From Callaeas wilsoni (lineage: Eukaryota; Chordata; Aves; Passeriformes; Callaeidae): a DNA stretch of 64,000 nucleotides. Both the position numbers and the translations under genes were made by a program. The stretch is taken from NCBI GenBank assembly GCA_013398955.1, contig VWPU01012707.1:124001-188000 (forward strand), in the 5' to 3' direction. Position 1 is the stretch's first letter. Every line of letters begins with the position of its first letter. Below are positions 14,001-25,472 of this stretch, piece after piece. The notes under the pieces were generated by a model that was given only the letters and a program-made list of their open reading frames with translations, was not told where the DNA came from and searched no databases.

Positions 14001-16740
14001 CTCTGTGCTGGGGTGAACTACAGGTACTGGCCTTGCTGAGTGGTGACCTACTCCTTTTTGTGGCTCTCAGTGACATCTCTGCTTCATTTTAAGCATTGTG
14101 AAAGAAATCTGAACCAGCTCAGGCAAGCAGGAAAGAAGAGAAGGTAGAGGCAAGCAATCTAGTATTGTAGGGATTAAAAAGATTTAAAGACTAAGACTAG
14201 TAGGGTAAGAACTATGACTCTGTTACAGAAGGGGCTGGAACTGCTCGGAAAAGACAGTGGTAAGACATGCATTACATTCCTTCAAGTGCCACTCCAGACA
14301 GATGGTGACAGCTTACATTGGGAACATTTTGACTCCTGATCATTGACCAGGACTCCAAAGTGCTACACAGGCCAAAGAGACAATCTATGACCCCAGAACT
14401 TTATCATTTAGGTATCAGGCCATGAAATAACTTCTGCAGAGAACGTGGCGGAGAATGAGAAAGCAGCCGGCCCATATGGCTCGACTGTCAGGCTGGGGAT
14501 TCCACACTGACTGATTGCCAGGATTTTGTTGAAGGGCAGATTTGAAGTAGATAGTAGATAGTTTTTTACATGTTCCTGACTAGTACAGAAGAGAGCACAC
14601 AGGTGTCCAAACTGGCACACTTACTGACTGCCTAAGGTGGTGGAGGCTGGTGTAAACATCTTCTTTCTAAAATGGAGACAGGGGTGGTTGGAGGCAAGCA
14701 GGAAATGGACATAAAGGGGAATGGGGAAACATGCAGGGAGGAAATGGCAAAGGGGTATGGTGGACATAAAGCTGCAAAACCTGCTGAGAAAACTGTCAAG
14801 TGAAAAAGTATCTTTTACTTGTTTGTTTCTAAAAATGCAATTAATTGAAAGAGATTGTCTCTGAACTCATGAGGGTGTAGGTTCAGAATGATGTTTGGCT
14901 TTGTATTTCTTCATTAAGACATGACAATCCCCTCATGTGCTGCCTTTACCTCCTGTGTTATGAACAAGTTATTAGCAGTGCTAAGCACTCCAGCAGCCTT
15001 TTCAATTGTATGAATATATCTCCTAACACACTGCTCATTAAGAAAGGGATCACTTCCTGAACCTTTATGTGATTCAAATTAATCTGTTTTTCATTGGTGC
15101 TTCCCTGAAACACTGATGTCCTTGGGAAACTTCTGGCTATTCTACAATCATGCATCCTTAAAGACTCTGTTCTTTCATTCAACATGCTTATGCAGAACAC
15201 TGGAACTGAAGGTCAGTCTCCTTTTCTTGATCACTGCTAACATTAGCCTGTCTTCACTTTTGTTTTGGAGTCACCTAACACCACAAAACTGCAATACTGA
15301 GTTACTTAGAGATGAAAAAATTTACTAGTATACATTTTAGAAGTTGGACAGGTACAACAGTAGTTTGATTCTGTTAAATACCACTTTCAGATGCTTTGCA
15401 TAACTATCAAGAAAATTTCAGGATGAAAGAAGGTATTTTGTAAACACAATACAGAAAAACATTGAAACATTTCTCCTCAAGTTTACTTTTTTCTACATCC
15501 TAAAGCTTAAAGACATTTAATTTTCTCCAAGTTATTTAACATTCTTTTTGAACATTTTATCAGGGTGACTTGATTTTTCATCTTAGAAGATAAAGAAAAT
15601 GGAGACAGACTTTCAAGGTTTGAATGCCATTAACTGAGATTTGTTTTGCAAAGCCCAAGCTGGTTTTCTGCTTTCTGTACATGGACACGGCATTGCATGA
15701 TATACTGCAGAAACTAAAAGAATGTGATCTTCTACTGGCTGGAAATGCTTAAACTATGCATTAATAGGAAAACAAAAATCATAAAAATAGCAATTGACAA
15801 ATTATCTGATCAAAACTGTATTTCCTAATATTAAAAATGTATCTTAGTAAAAAATAAAAAATTGGGAATTAATTTAATTCAATATATATGCCAGCTCCCA
15901 AGTACATGGTGTTATATCTTGATTAAAAATAAAAGGCACTTAGCTTCATGCAAACATTTTTCTAGGGGAAAAGAAAATGAACTTCTCGTGAAACTGAATC
16001 TATTTAAATGTGACAAAAGGTCAGCTATAGATTCTTCTTGATGCCTCAAGAAATTCAGCACAGTATATATTTAAAGGAAGTAGGACTCTTAGAAAATTAT
16101 TTAAGGTTAAATCTGAAAACCTCAGTTCTTGAAGTTTCTTAAAAACTGATTAATTTGATTATGCCCATTTCTACCTCAAGTGCAAGAGACAGAATAAAAA
16201 AAATTTCCTCATGTAGAGAGAACTGGGATATTATAGAAATCAGTCCAACTATGGTTCTAAATCTCACATTAAAGTAAATTCCACAAGTTAATCTATTGCA
16301 AAGAAATTTATGAATTATTATAAGTTATGAATTATTTTGTGAATTATTACAAAATATCAACATTGAAGTGCATTAAACCCAGAGGAAAATAATAATTTAA
16401 ATGCAAATTTTTGATTTATATACAGTTCAGTCATATGAGTTTGTGTAAGTAGATACCTAAGCATGACAGAAAAATACATGATATTTTAGGCTTTTGAGCT
16501 TTCCTTAAAATGTCTTTAAAATAATCCTTACTTCTTCTATTGTTTCCACCCAAGAACTGTAGTCCCTCTAAAATAATGTCTAAAATAATATCAAGATGTG
16601 TCATTCTTGCTGTTTAATTCTTTAACACGATCAGTAATTTTATCTTTGAAAACATAGCTGCAGTATATCCGAACTTGTGATTGTTTCTTGCACCTTTTCC
16701 TTCCCGTAATTTTCATTGCCCTGTGGTCAGAGTTTTCTAG

Positions 16741-16990
16741 TTGCTTTCACTTCCAGGTTGTGCCGGTTTCTACGGATCAAGCAGGCGATGGGGAATACAG
16801 TACTGTCATAGAATCACCCCAGGACGCAGGTAAACACCGTGTCCAAAACCAGGAGCAAGTCCTTGGCTACGGCTGACAGTCACTTCTTTTGTACTTTCTA
16901 ATTGACGCACATGAAGTAGGGACGTTAGGCGGGAACACAGTGAACTCCCCCCACCCAGCACAAGCCCAGGGAACCGGGAGGAGGTGAGCA
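16741..16990 (+). other. CpG-rich patch with an exon-like open segment, unidentified
   Basis: About 250 bases hold ten CpG dinucleotides, while flanking intron sequence has almost none. On the plus strand, opposite to CADPS2, an open frame covers 16688-16876. Inside it, 16757-16829 is bounded by a pyrimidine-rich TTTCACTTCCAG acceptor and a CAG/GTAAAC donor. The 73-base segment reads VVPVSTDQAGDGEYSTVIE and then SPQD. I do not recognise the protein. It could be a real exon of an antisense transcript, a fragment of a moved gene, an unmethylated regulatory element, or chance. Confidence 0.35.
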
Positions 16991-18208
16991 GAAGCACTCC
17001 TTGTCTTTTGCCCCACCTTTGCTTTTGCAACTTTACTTCCATCCTACTTCACCTTAATGGCCCCACAATGAAAGATTACTTCATAAAGTGTTTCAGATGA
17101 ATTCCCTTCCAAATTGTTTCAGATGAAAAACAGATGTCAGTCCTTTTGTTGAGATCGAACTTTTTTCAGTGATCTTGACATCGAAAAGCTCAATGACACT
17201 GAGAGCTCAGTCAGGATTTTAGATAAATATTACTAAGTTTAACAAGCACACTTTACTGTTTTCTAAAAGCAAACTGATATAAAGTCACAAGATGAATAGA
17301 AGCTCATGAGACTGAGTGATAGCAGGACTGAGGGAGGAGAATGGGTTTGGGTCAACCTGCTACAGACTTCAGACACTAAACCAAGTTTAGTCCAAAATAT
17401 ATATCTCCCTTCTATCACTGTGCATGTATGGTTATACAATAATGAAGAAGGACTCTTGTACAATAAACATATGATGTTCCAGAAATTTGATGGCTACTAC
17501 AAAAGATCCTTGGATTGCACTCAGCCTCTGTAACAACATAAAAAAAATCATATATATGCTTCCTTTGCACAGATATTTACCTGACAGAATACTTTCAAAG
17601 AGATAATATGAAGATTTAAAATATGTTTAATATTTGCTATCTACCTTGATTTCTCTGAAATGATACTTTTCTCAAAGAAAGGTGATGAAAATTTAAACCT
17701 GAATAATTTAAAGAATTTTTTATATGTAATTTAATATTACACTATATGCAAAAAAAAATCCAGGAGCCTTTCAACTCACAATGTACTGTCTTCATAGCAA
17801 TTTTTTGGTAACTAACACATACAATATATGATAAAGCTGACCTAAATCTACAAAAATTCTGAGAATAGATTGACGTTTTTCTATTCAATGCTACACTGGC
17901 TGGCTAATGAAAAATATAATGCAAACCAAACACCGTCTCCATGGTAATATATGGGTCAATTGTAAGGAATATGAAGCTAATTGCTGTATTTTCATGGATT
18001 ATAATAAAAATAATGACCTGCAAGTCAGGATTTCCCTTGTTGTTAATAATAAACTGAGTTAAAGAGCTTCTGGCTAACAATGAACTGCTAGACACATTTG
18101 CCTTAGTGAATAAGTTCTGCTTAATTAAACTTCATTGAGGGAGCAGCTACATATTTTACCAGCTAAAACCAAAACCAAGGCCACAAAAGAAAAGAAAAGC
18201 CAACTTAC

Positions 18209-18412
18209 AAAGTGGGGATATATCTGTGTTGGCATTGCCTCCTTTAAGATTCATCTTCTGAGCTTGACTTGCAGGAACAGGCTTGTAAGATTGACCTGTG
18301 GCTCTGTACATAGCTTGAACCCAGAGTATTCTATCCTGCTCATCGTCACTGGCAAATATCACAGTATCGCCTTCTTTAACAGCGTTGAAAAACATTCGAC
18401 CACCCTGAAGAC
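18209..18412 (-). CDS. CADPS2: CADPS2 exon e: end of PH domain and variable linker
   Basis: The exon is 204 bases, with acceptor TTTACTGCTTCAG and donor GTAAGT. Two bases complete glycine from exon d, then come 67 codons, then one base (T) passed to exon f. It reads [19 protein letters not shown], then the strongly conserved [19 protein letters not shown], which is the C-terminal helix region of the PH domain. A less conserved linker follows ([18 protein letters not shown], then NANTDISPL). In both CAPS paralogues this linker is the most variable stretch here, so its divergence is not a sign of decay. Confidence 0.97.
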
Positions 18413-19565
18413 CTGAAGCAGTAAATAAGAAGGTAATCTTGATAAATACAAGTTACTTCTAAATCACCATCAATGTTTACTACATTATTGGTTTTACTCT
18501 GAGTATGTGTGTGTGGAGGGGTGTGCTAAAACATTTTATAGGTATTTATGACCTAGAAATAAGATAAATCTAGAGCTGTAAGGATCAAATGGTAATATAT
18601 GGAAGTAACATGAGGAGAATAAACACAGAAGTTTCAGGAGAAAATAGTTACATGACTCCACTTTAAATTCAGGTCCAACTTATTTCTTATTTATCTTCTC
18701 TGTGTCATATGCTATTTTGCATTTTTTTAACATATTCTCCATTCTGGTATTATTTTATTAGCTGGGAATCCCTGTTAACTTTATCTCTTATTGAACAGAC
18801 ACAGCTCCGTATCCTTTATCAGTGCTGCTCTACCTTAGTCCTTTTTCTCATTCCAGTGTTTTTTTCTCAGAGCATGTAATGACAACAGTCAGCGTGGCTG
18901 TGCCGGGGATTTCTTTATAACGCAATTGTTTTGGTTTTCCAAACACATTCTGAGCATTGTTTGCCTTCTCAATTATTCTAAACATTGACACAACATTTTC
19001 AAAGATCAATCTTCAATGTCTCAGAAGTCTCTTAATTTCGCAACCCTCCATTGCACAGGTAGAATTGTTTTTCTCTGCATGTGATTTCCCTCTGCCATTT
19101 TAATATTAACTTGTGGAGATTTTTCTGATATCTCCAAATTTAGTTTTGATTACTGTGGGTAACTTTTCTTTCACAGGCATTGCCATAATTCGCCCTGTTT
19201 TCTAAATTATTTATGAATATACTTCACAGTACACTGCCACATGCCACCACCATCAAAAAGAGAAAAGGGGAAGACTGACTACAATTCACAACTCTTTTCC
19301 TTGTATTAAATGTGGTCTTATAATGTTTCAGGAAATTTTAGTGTAAAGTTTCTTTTTCATTAGTCTTACAACAAGCTTCTTTCTAAAAGCATGATTATTC
19401 ACACCAGGACGTCCTAGTGGAATAATTGCCGAAGAACCTTGGGATATTTTGCTGCCGAAGAACCTTGGAAGTTTTTGCTGCTAGATCAAAACGAGCAAAT
19501 TGAACCAGCTATTTTACACAGATATATTGTGCTTCATTATCCTACTTCAAAATCATGAAAAGTAC
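18413..19565 (-). other. Intron between exons d and e
   Basis: This 1.15 kb intron has a weak donor GTACTT. A perfectly spaced 26-base tandem duplication lies 88-139 bases past that donor. Apart from that I see ordinary AT-rich intron sequence. Confidence 0.88.
19427..19478. repeat. Two-copy 26-base tandem repeat
   Basis: Two adjacent units each start TGCCGAAGAACCTTGG and end TTTTGC, with a few differences in the middle; the first is 19427-19452 and the second 19453-19478. On the transcribed strand each carries GGTTCTTCGGCA. The repeat lies just downstream of the exon d donor. Confidence 0.9.
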
Positions 19566-19674
19566 CTGTGTGAGGAGCTGTGTAATCCACAGTGTATCCT
19601 TCCAGTTGCATCAGTTCCTGAGGCTCAGACTTCTTTTCTCTGTAACTGCACATTGCAAATGTGTATTGGCTAAC
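19566..19674 (-). CDS. CADPS2: CADPS2 exon d: PH domain, central strands
   Basis: The exon is 109 bases: 36 codons plus one base. The acceptor is CTTTCTTATTCAG and the donor is GTACTT, which is weak because position +5 is T instead of the usual G. The peptide starts [15 protein letters not shown], continues [16 protein letters not shown], and ends TAPHT before the split glycine. It matches the PH core of CAPS proteins. In the relatives I remember, the last residues read DPHP or DPQP rather than APHT, so this loop carries two changes. The length is not a multiple of three, so skipping it would shift the frame. A 26-base tandem repeat lies 88 bases past the donor. Confidence 0.95.
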
Positions 19675-21549
19675 CTGAATAAGAAAGGACTTCTTAATTA
19701 CTGAATTGCATTTCAGAACTATATAACAAATGTACCATGGATTAAATTTGTTTTCATTTGCACTGAATAAATAAATCCCCTTTTTTTTCCTTTCCCAGAA
19801 GTATTTACAGTGTAAAATTTCTCATCCTTCCCCCTTTCTGCCAAAATGAAGGAAAAACTCCAAACAAAATAAGTCATAAACACATCTCTCTGCAGTTTCC
19901 TGAAATACATTTTGGACTTGTGCTTTATAAAAAATGAAGGGAAGCCATTTAGATTCTGGTAGGGAAAATACATAGTATTGTGGTACTGACCAAATTGCTC
20001 AGTATACTGCAAGAGAAAAAAAGAACTATATTCCAAGAAACTGAGAAAACAAGGACTTTTATGTATAAAAGTACTGTTTGCAGAAGGAGTGGCACAATTA
20101 TCATGAAACTGGAAAAAGGAACATATAATCTGGCCAATTCTAGCTAATGATGGCAAGCATCAGAACCTTTAGTTTGATTTTATAGTCTAATTTCTGTACC
20201 TTTTGCATCTGTGCTCTCACCCACCCCTGCGCTGCTTGGCTCACTAGATAATGTACTGTGAAGGCCAAGCTGCTGGCAGCTGGCATGAACAACATTAGTT
20301 ACTTGTCATCAAGCACAATTATCAAAAACATTATAAAGCAATAAGAAGAGAATCTGTCACGAGGCAGTTTTTGACTCTGTAGACAGAATAGAAAATTGTA
20401 AGGAGAGATGAGGAAAAACTGACTGGAAAGATAAAGAATGATAAAGAAAGAAATGTAGTATCTGGGAGGGGAAAAGCAATCACCGAAACAAAACCAAGGT
20501 GTTCCTCATGAAGAGCTGGGAAGACTATACAAGATGACCAGAAGGAAGAGCATGTGAATCTGTGAACACTGGAGACTAAAGGGAACTGAATGGATATGCA
20601 CCTCTGAAACTCATCTCCAAGGACTGTAGGACACCTGGCCAACAGACTTGTTTTGAACTATATTATAGTTTTGTAGATCTGTAAAATTATGCAAGGATTT
20701 ACACAGGTAAGGAGCTCATCTGATATATGATGGATCACTTTTATTTTGACTGCTGACTGCTCAGCTAACTTATCTAAATTTATTGTTTTAGCTACGACTT
20801 CAGGAATGATCCGTTCCGAAGTAAAATTCAGACAGCTGATTTCAGCTTCATTCATGTGTTTGCTGGTGCTGTACCTTTACTCTTTGTAAAAGATTGATGC
20901 TTTTTGAAAATAAGGATGGAATGTGTGATTATAATCTCTAATAATAATTACAACAATGCTCTAAAAATATTTCATTAATTTACATATTGGGGCTTTTTTT
21001 AAACAGGACTGTGCTATCTGCATGTATGCAGTGCATGGTGACTGAACATCTCCTGGCACAGCCTGTGCAAGCAAAAGGAGCAGGTCTAACAGTTCTCTCT
21101 GCAAAATGGCCATCAGGCCTCAAATGGCAAACTGATGTCTCTGGAACCACAGCAGGAGTCTACAGGGGAGAGAAACTAAATATAGCTCTTCTAGTTTTAA
21201 TTATTTTTTTAGTCAAGCAAAGACAGTTTTACAGGAGGTAAGAATTTGAGAGACACTGTCAGGCAACTGAAACTGAGTGTCAGCTTTCCACATCAGATTT
21301 GGTACATTCGCTTAAATGGGCACACCAATACCACCTTAAATATACATAAACATAAAAGACAATCCAGTCCACCCCAAAATCCAGATTTTCAGGCTAGAAA
21401 GGGACTATTACAAGCAGCCAGCCCATCCTCCAGCATGACAAGCATAGCAGAATTTCACCTCACTGTTTGTGCATTGAGCCCACAGTTTCGCTTTCATTCA
21501 TAGTATATGTTAGAAAATTACCATATTTTGGTTTAAATATTTTAAGGTA

Positions 21550-21925
21550 TCCCTGGGCTGACAGGGCAGGGCCTTGCAGACAGGGTCCGGCTGGGAGCAG
21601 GGCAACCAGCCCTGTCCCCAGCCCTAGGCACAGGCCAAGGATGGCCTGGGATGTGGGGAACTGGACACCAGCCCTGCCGTGGCATTTCTGGGGCTGGGGA
21701 TGATGGTCCCAGGAGGCTGAAGTGGGGGTCTGGGCTGTGGGCAGGGACAGCCAGGGCTGGCAGTCCCCTTTGGAGGGCATCCTGACATGGGGCTCACCCC
21801 TCCGCTCTGCCCTCTGCTCCAGGCCTGGCAGCAGCATCACCTCTGTCACTGCTTGGTATTGCCCTGCTTATCGTCCCACAACCATATTTGCCCTCATGGG
21901 CAAGCACAGAGGGAGCTGCTGGCTA
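21550..21925. repeat. GC-rich patch, probably an insertion of unknown family
   Basis: Composition switches abruptly from AT-rich to a run of CTGGG, CAGGG and CCAGCCCTG-type words and back again. The patch has only four or so CpGs despite its GC content, as in an old methylated insertion. The 9-mer ACCATATTT occurs at 21520-21528 and again at 21881-21889, close to both edges, and might be a target-site duplication, though the right copy lies slightly inside the patch. No LTR ends, tRNA-like head or CR1 words were recognised. Confidence 0.45.
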
Positions 21926-22739
21926 GTCACACAACTCTAAATCCTTTGCAATTAGCATTATATTTCACGAGAGCTTCCTCCTTTTCTTTTCGTTGTAAAC
22001 TGAATATACAGTTTTAATTTTTGATACTTGGAACTGTAGTAAGAACACTTTTCAATTTATTCCATTTGGTTGAATGAAATAAACTGGCAAGGACCCACAT
22101 TCATCTCTCGCATTTTCATGTCAACAATTCCACATAACCACACTGTATAGGGAATCTGAGCCATGAAAATGGAAGCTAGCAAACACTTATCATGGAAATG
22201 CATAGGATGCCCATATTTTTCAGATTTCTTCAGCCACTGAATGTTTTTGAAGATGAACTTGTATAAGATCTGGGCTATGTATCTTTATTCATTTTTGACC
22301 TTACCTCTCTAGCAAGACAGACATTATAAAGCTGCTGTTTTTACTTTTTTGAACATATTGCAAATGTGTTCTTTTATTTTACAGGAACAATCAGTCACAA
22401 TTGGTGACTTCATCGTTTTGTTGAAAATGAGACATTTTCAAGTTTCTTCACCAAAGAAACAGATAGAAAAATTCCAGAAAACTTTGTTGGGGGAAAAAAG
22501 TCTCAACGAAATAAAGAAATACAGAACTTGCCTCATTTATTCACACTTGAAGTCTCTTCGACCCTTTTCCTTATGGTCATGGGTGGCTGCTATCACTTAC
22601 TACAGAATCACCAGCACAGTCTGAAATAACATTTTTTAATATAGATCTATGACTGAGTTTAAGTGTATTATTAGTAGTAAATGGAGCTGTAATCAGCTTT
22701 GCCTAAGAATTCAGCAAATTAGCATAAATACTTCATAGA

Positions 22740-22774
22740 ATAATGAATAATTATAATAATAATGATAATAATTC
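22740..22774. repeat. Imperfect (TAA)n microsatellite
   Basis: The tract is built from TAA and TAATGA units in intron sequence. It is short and interrupted, so it is probably of low polymorphism. Confidence 0.75.
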
Positions 22775-25405
22775 AAAAGTCAGGACTATGTACAACGCAT
22801 TCTCAGACAAAAACAAAATCAGGTGGCCCTCTTGAATGGTAATCTTGACAGAATAAAAGGCAATCCTCTTCCTACAACTGCATTTACTTGAATTTTGTTA
22901 TTTTCCAGATGCCCAAACACCTGACTACCAGCTGTTCTACCTGTTTTGTAACAAGGGGGAAAACCAACAACCTATGCATTTATGACAGACAGATAGGTAC
23001 AGAAATGTGAATGTGACTTATGAGGAATGTCGCTAAGGGATGTCCCCATGGGGCACAAAGACTGTTTAATGTGCTGGGAGGAAGTGTTACTGCACTCCTT
23101 GTGGCTGATGCTGTGGTGTCTGCTACAAGCCATCACCGGGCAGCCCACTCCAGGAGTCAGCAGCAAGAATTACCCTGCGTGGCTGGTGTGTTTAGAAAAA
23201 AATTATCCATGAAACAAATGACTGACTTTTCAAACATTTGACCAGGTGAAATTAAAATGACAGAAGTGGATCTGCATCCCAATTACTGGAGGAAGATATC
23301 AGACAGTAAATGAAGTAAACCACATCAGGTCCAGCTGAGGCTTTTTACCAAACATGTTACGTCCCTGTCTTTTTCCAGTTTTAAATTAATAACCTTTAGA
23401 GAAGTGACTGAATACTAAAGGATAAAAAACAAATATAATGAAGAGGTTAAAATTTCCAGATACTGTAACCTTTCTGTAACATTGATCTGTTCTTTCAGAA
23501 ACCACTAACAACTTGTAATAGGTGCAGCAATAATGAAAGTGCACATTACCCACATCACACTCTGAAAAAAAATCAACATTATTCATCTAATGTCACAACT
23601 GAGTTAAATTTTCAAAGTGTGTGTAAATCATACTGGTAGCCTCTGTCCTAGCACTGAATTTCATGTCCTTGATATTTTACTACTGTAAGCTAAAAGTTAA
23701 TCTATAGAAGAAGACTTGTCAATATGTCAATAATATATCAATACAACAGACTAGTTCATTACTGAATGCTTATTTCACATATATTGACTTCAGCTTATTG
23801 CCAGTGAATGTTTCACAGCGGGACTATATAAATGAGCCAGAACTGTCTGGACAGGAAATATTGATTTAACATTGTATTTTTTATATAGCTTTATTGAATT
23901 GATAGCTGTTTTAAAATGAAATAGATGACTAAATCCCATCACAGTAGGAAAATTCCTGTAATATTGTCCTCCAGTATTTCAATTTCAGCATAGAGAGTAG
24001 AAAACAGTTAAAATTAACTTGACTGGAATAAACCGGTCTCCCAGATGATGATTTCATATTGCATGCACATAAAGACTATGTGTCTCTTAGATGTACAATT
24101 TAAAAATCAGATGACATTTGTGTCTTAGAGGAAAAGAACAAGTTCATTCTTTTTGTGAAAGGAGTGACAAGTAGGATGAGTGTTAAACAAAAGGATGAAG
24201 GACAAGGGAGCATGTAGTTTTATTGTTTTTCTTTGCAACTTGAAATTATTTTCTGTTCCCATCCATGCCTTGACAACTATCCTATATAGTGATCTTCCCA
24301 ACAAATATTAAGTCACAAAATGTCCTCATCTCTTCACAAAGGACCTTGGTAAAATCAGAATGCAAATGAATTCCATAGACTTTACAGAATCTCCTTCAAA
24401 TACTCTTGGCTTTTAACATTAATAAAGAACTTGTTCAGTAATTTTTTTTACAACCTTATGGTTTTAATCACTTAGGAGTAGGACCAGGTGAGTGTGACTG
24501 ACAGTGATAAAGAAATCAGGCTTTCTGCAAAGTAGTTTTAGAAGTTTTTGTTCTTAAAAAAGCCTCATTAACAGGCTTCAAACTTTTTATGATACTTATG
24601 GAGACCCAGACTTTAAGAGTTTTCTGTCAGTAAAACAAAGGAGACAGAACGGCATTCTCTGAACTGACTGTGAAGAAAAACACCAACAGAAAACAATGAT
24701 TTTTTTTTTCAAAGACTTCCTAAAATCATTGATTTCTCTATTTTGACCACTCAAAATCTACTATTCTATTTATCTCAAGTCAATATCACCATTCAGTAGC
24801 ATGTGAAAATACTAACAGTTCGGGGTTTGGCCAAAAGTTATAAATTATGAGCCTAGCACATTTTTGTGGCCAAGAACAACTACTATACCATATTTTCTGT
24901 AACAATTATATACTCTTACCCAATTTAATGTTGCAAGGGAGAAAAAAAAATAGCATTATTAAAAAAAATCAGAAAAAGTTCTTTATATAACTATTGTTGT
25001 TTTAATTTCAAAGGCAGGAAACATGTGTTGAGATAGAATAAATTAAACAGTAAGTACAATGCTTTCCGTGAAATATGACTTTCTTTTAAATTGAGTGCTG
25101 GTAAAAAGCTGCCAGCAGACTGTTACAAGGTCACAAAAATTTCATCCAGAAATTTCTAGGTTTCAGTGGAAACATCACTCAGTGTAGGGACCCATTTATA
25201 TATATATGTAAAACTTGGTAACATTTCTGTTTACTAGATATATAAATTTAAAAAAAAAATAAGCTGGATGTCTCTGTGCTGAAAGAAGCCTGGAGTACTA
25301 CTGCATATGTTGCCAGAAGATATTGATTTACAAATGACTCCAGAAATAGTACATAATTTATAGTCCAAGAATAATTTTATTGAAATTTCATGGCTGGCTA
25401 CTAAC

Positions 25406-25472
25406 CTGAACAAGGACAAAGTAACGTTTTTTCCACCGCTTCCAAACCTTCTGTCCTAGAGCATACAAGTAC
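25406..25472 (-). CDS. CADPS2: CADPS2 exon c: PH domain, basic first strands
   Basis: This short exon of 67 bases has acceptor TTTCCTTTGCAG and donor GTTAGT. One base completes the glycine begun in exon b, followed by 22 codons, [19 protein letters not shown] then LVQ. The basic cluster KVWKRWKKR lies in the first two strands of the PH fold and is the expected phosphoinositide-binding face; lipid binding by this PH domain is known for CAPS proteins. YLYALGQ is a CADPS2-type reading, against YLWAIGK in CADPS. The exon ends in phase 0. With flanking introns of 26.7 and 5.7 kb it is easily missed by simple ORF scans. Confidence 0.96.

Larger units (their letters stand above)
10548..18208 (-). 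other. Intron between exons e and f
   Basis: This 7.7 kb intron holds an A/G-rich run at 11011-11037 and a CpG-rich patch with an exon-like open segment on the plus strand at 16.7-17.0 kb. The remainder is AT-rich with no recognised repeat family. Open frames of 60-114 codons occur but show no family resemblance. Confidence 0.8.
19675..25405 (-). other. Intron between exons c and d
   Basis: This 5.7 kb intron contains a GC-rich patch at 21.55-21.92 kb, a short (TAA)n tract at 22740-22774 and a (TA)n tract near 25196. The longest open frames in the window (145 codons at 19719-20156 and 129 codons at 21460-21849, both minus strand) are here and show no family features, so I do not call them genes. 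Confidence 0.82.

Noticed and set aside
16807..16817. CATAGAATCA word, common at CR1 ends
   Set aside because: The sequence that should follow in a reversed CR1 end (GGTTTGGGTTGGAAGG-like) is absent, so the word is probably chance.
19719..20156. Longest ORF of the window, 145 codons on the minus strand
   Set aside because: It lies in an intron just upstream of exon d, has no domain or family resemblance, a low-complexity composition, and no splice or promoter context. It is consistent with chance.
21460..21849. 129-codon minus-strand ORF over the GC-rich patch
   Set aside because: The open frame follows from few AT-rich stop codons in GC-rich DNA. The product is proline-, glycine- and leucine-rich with no recognisable family.
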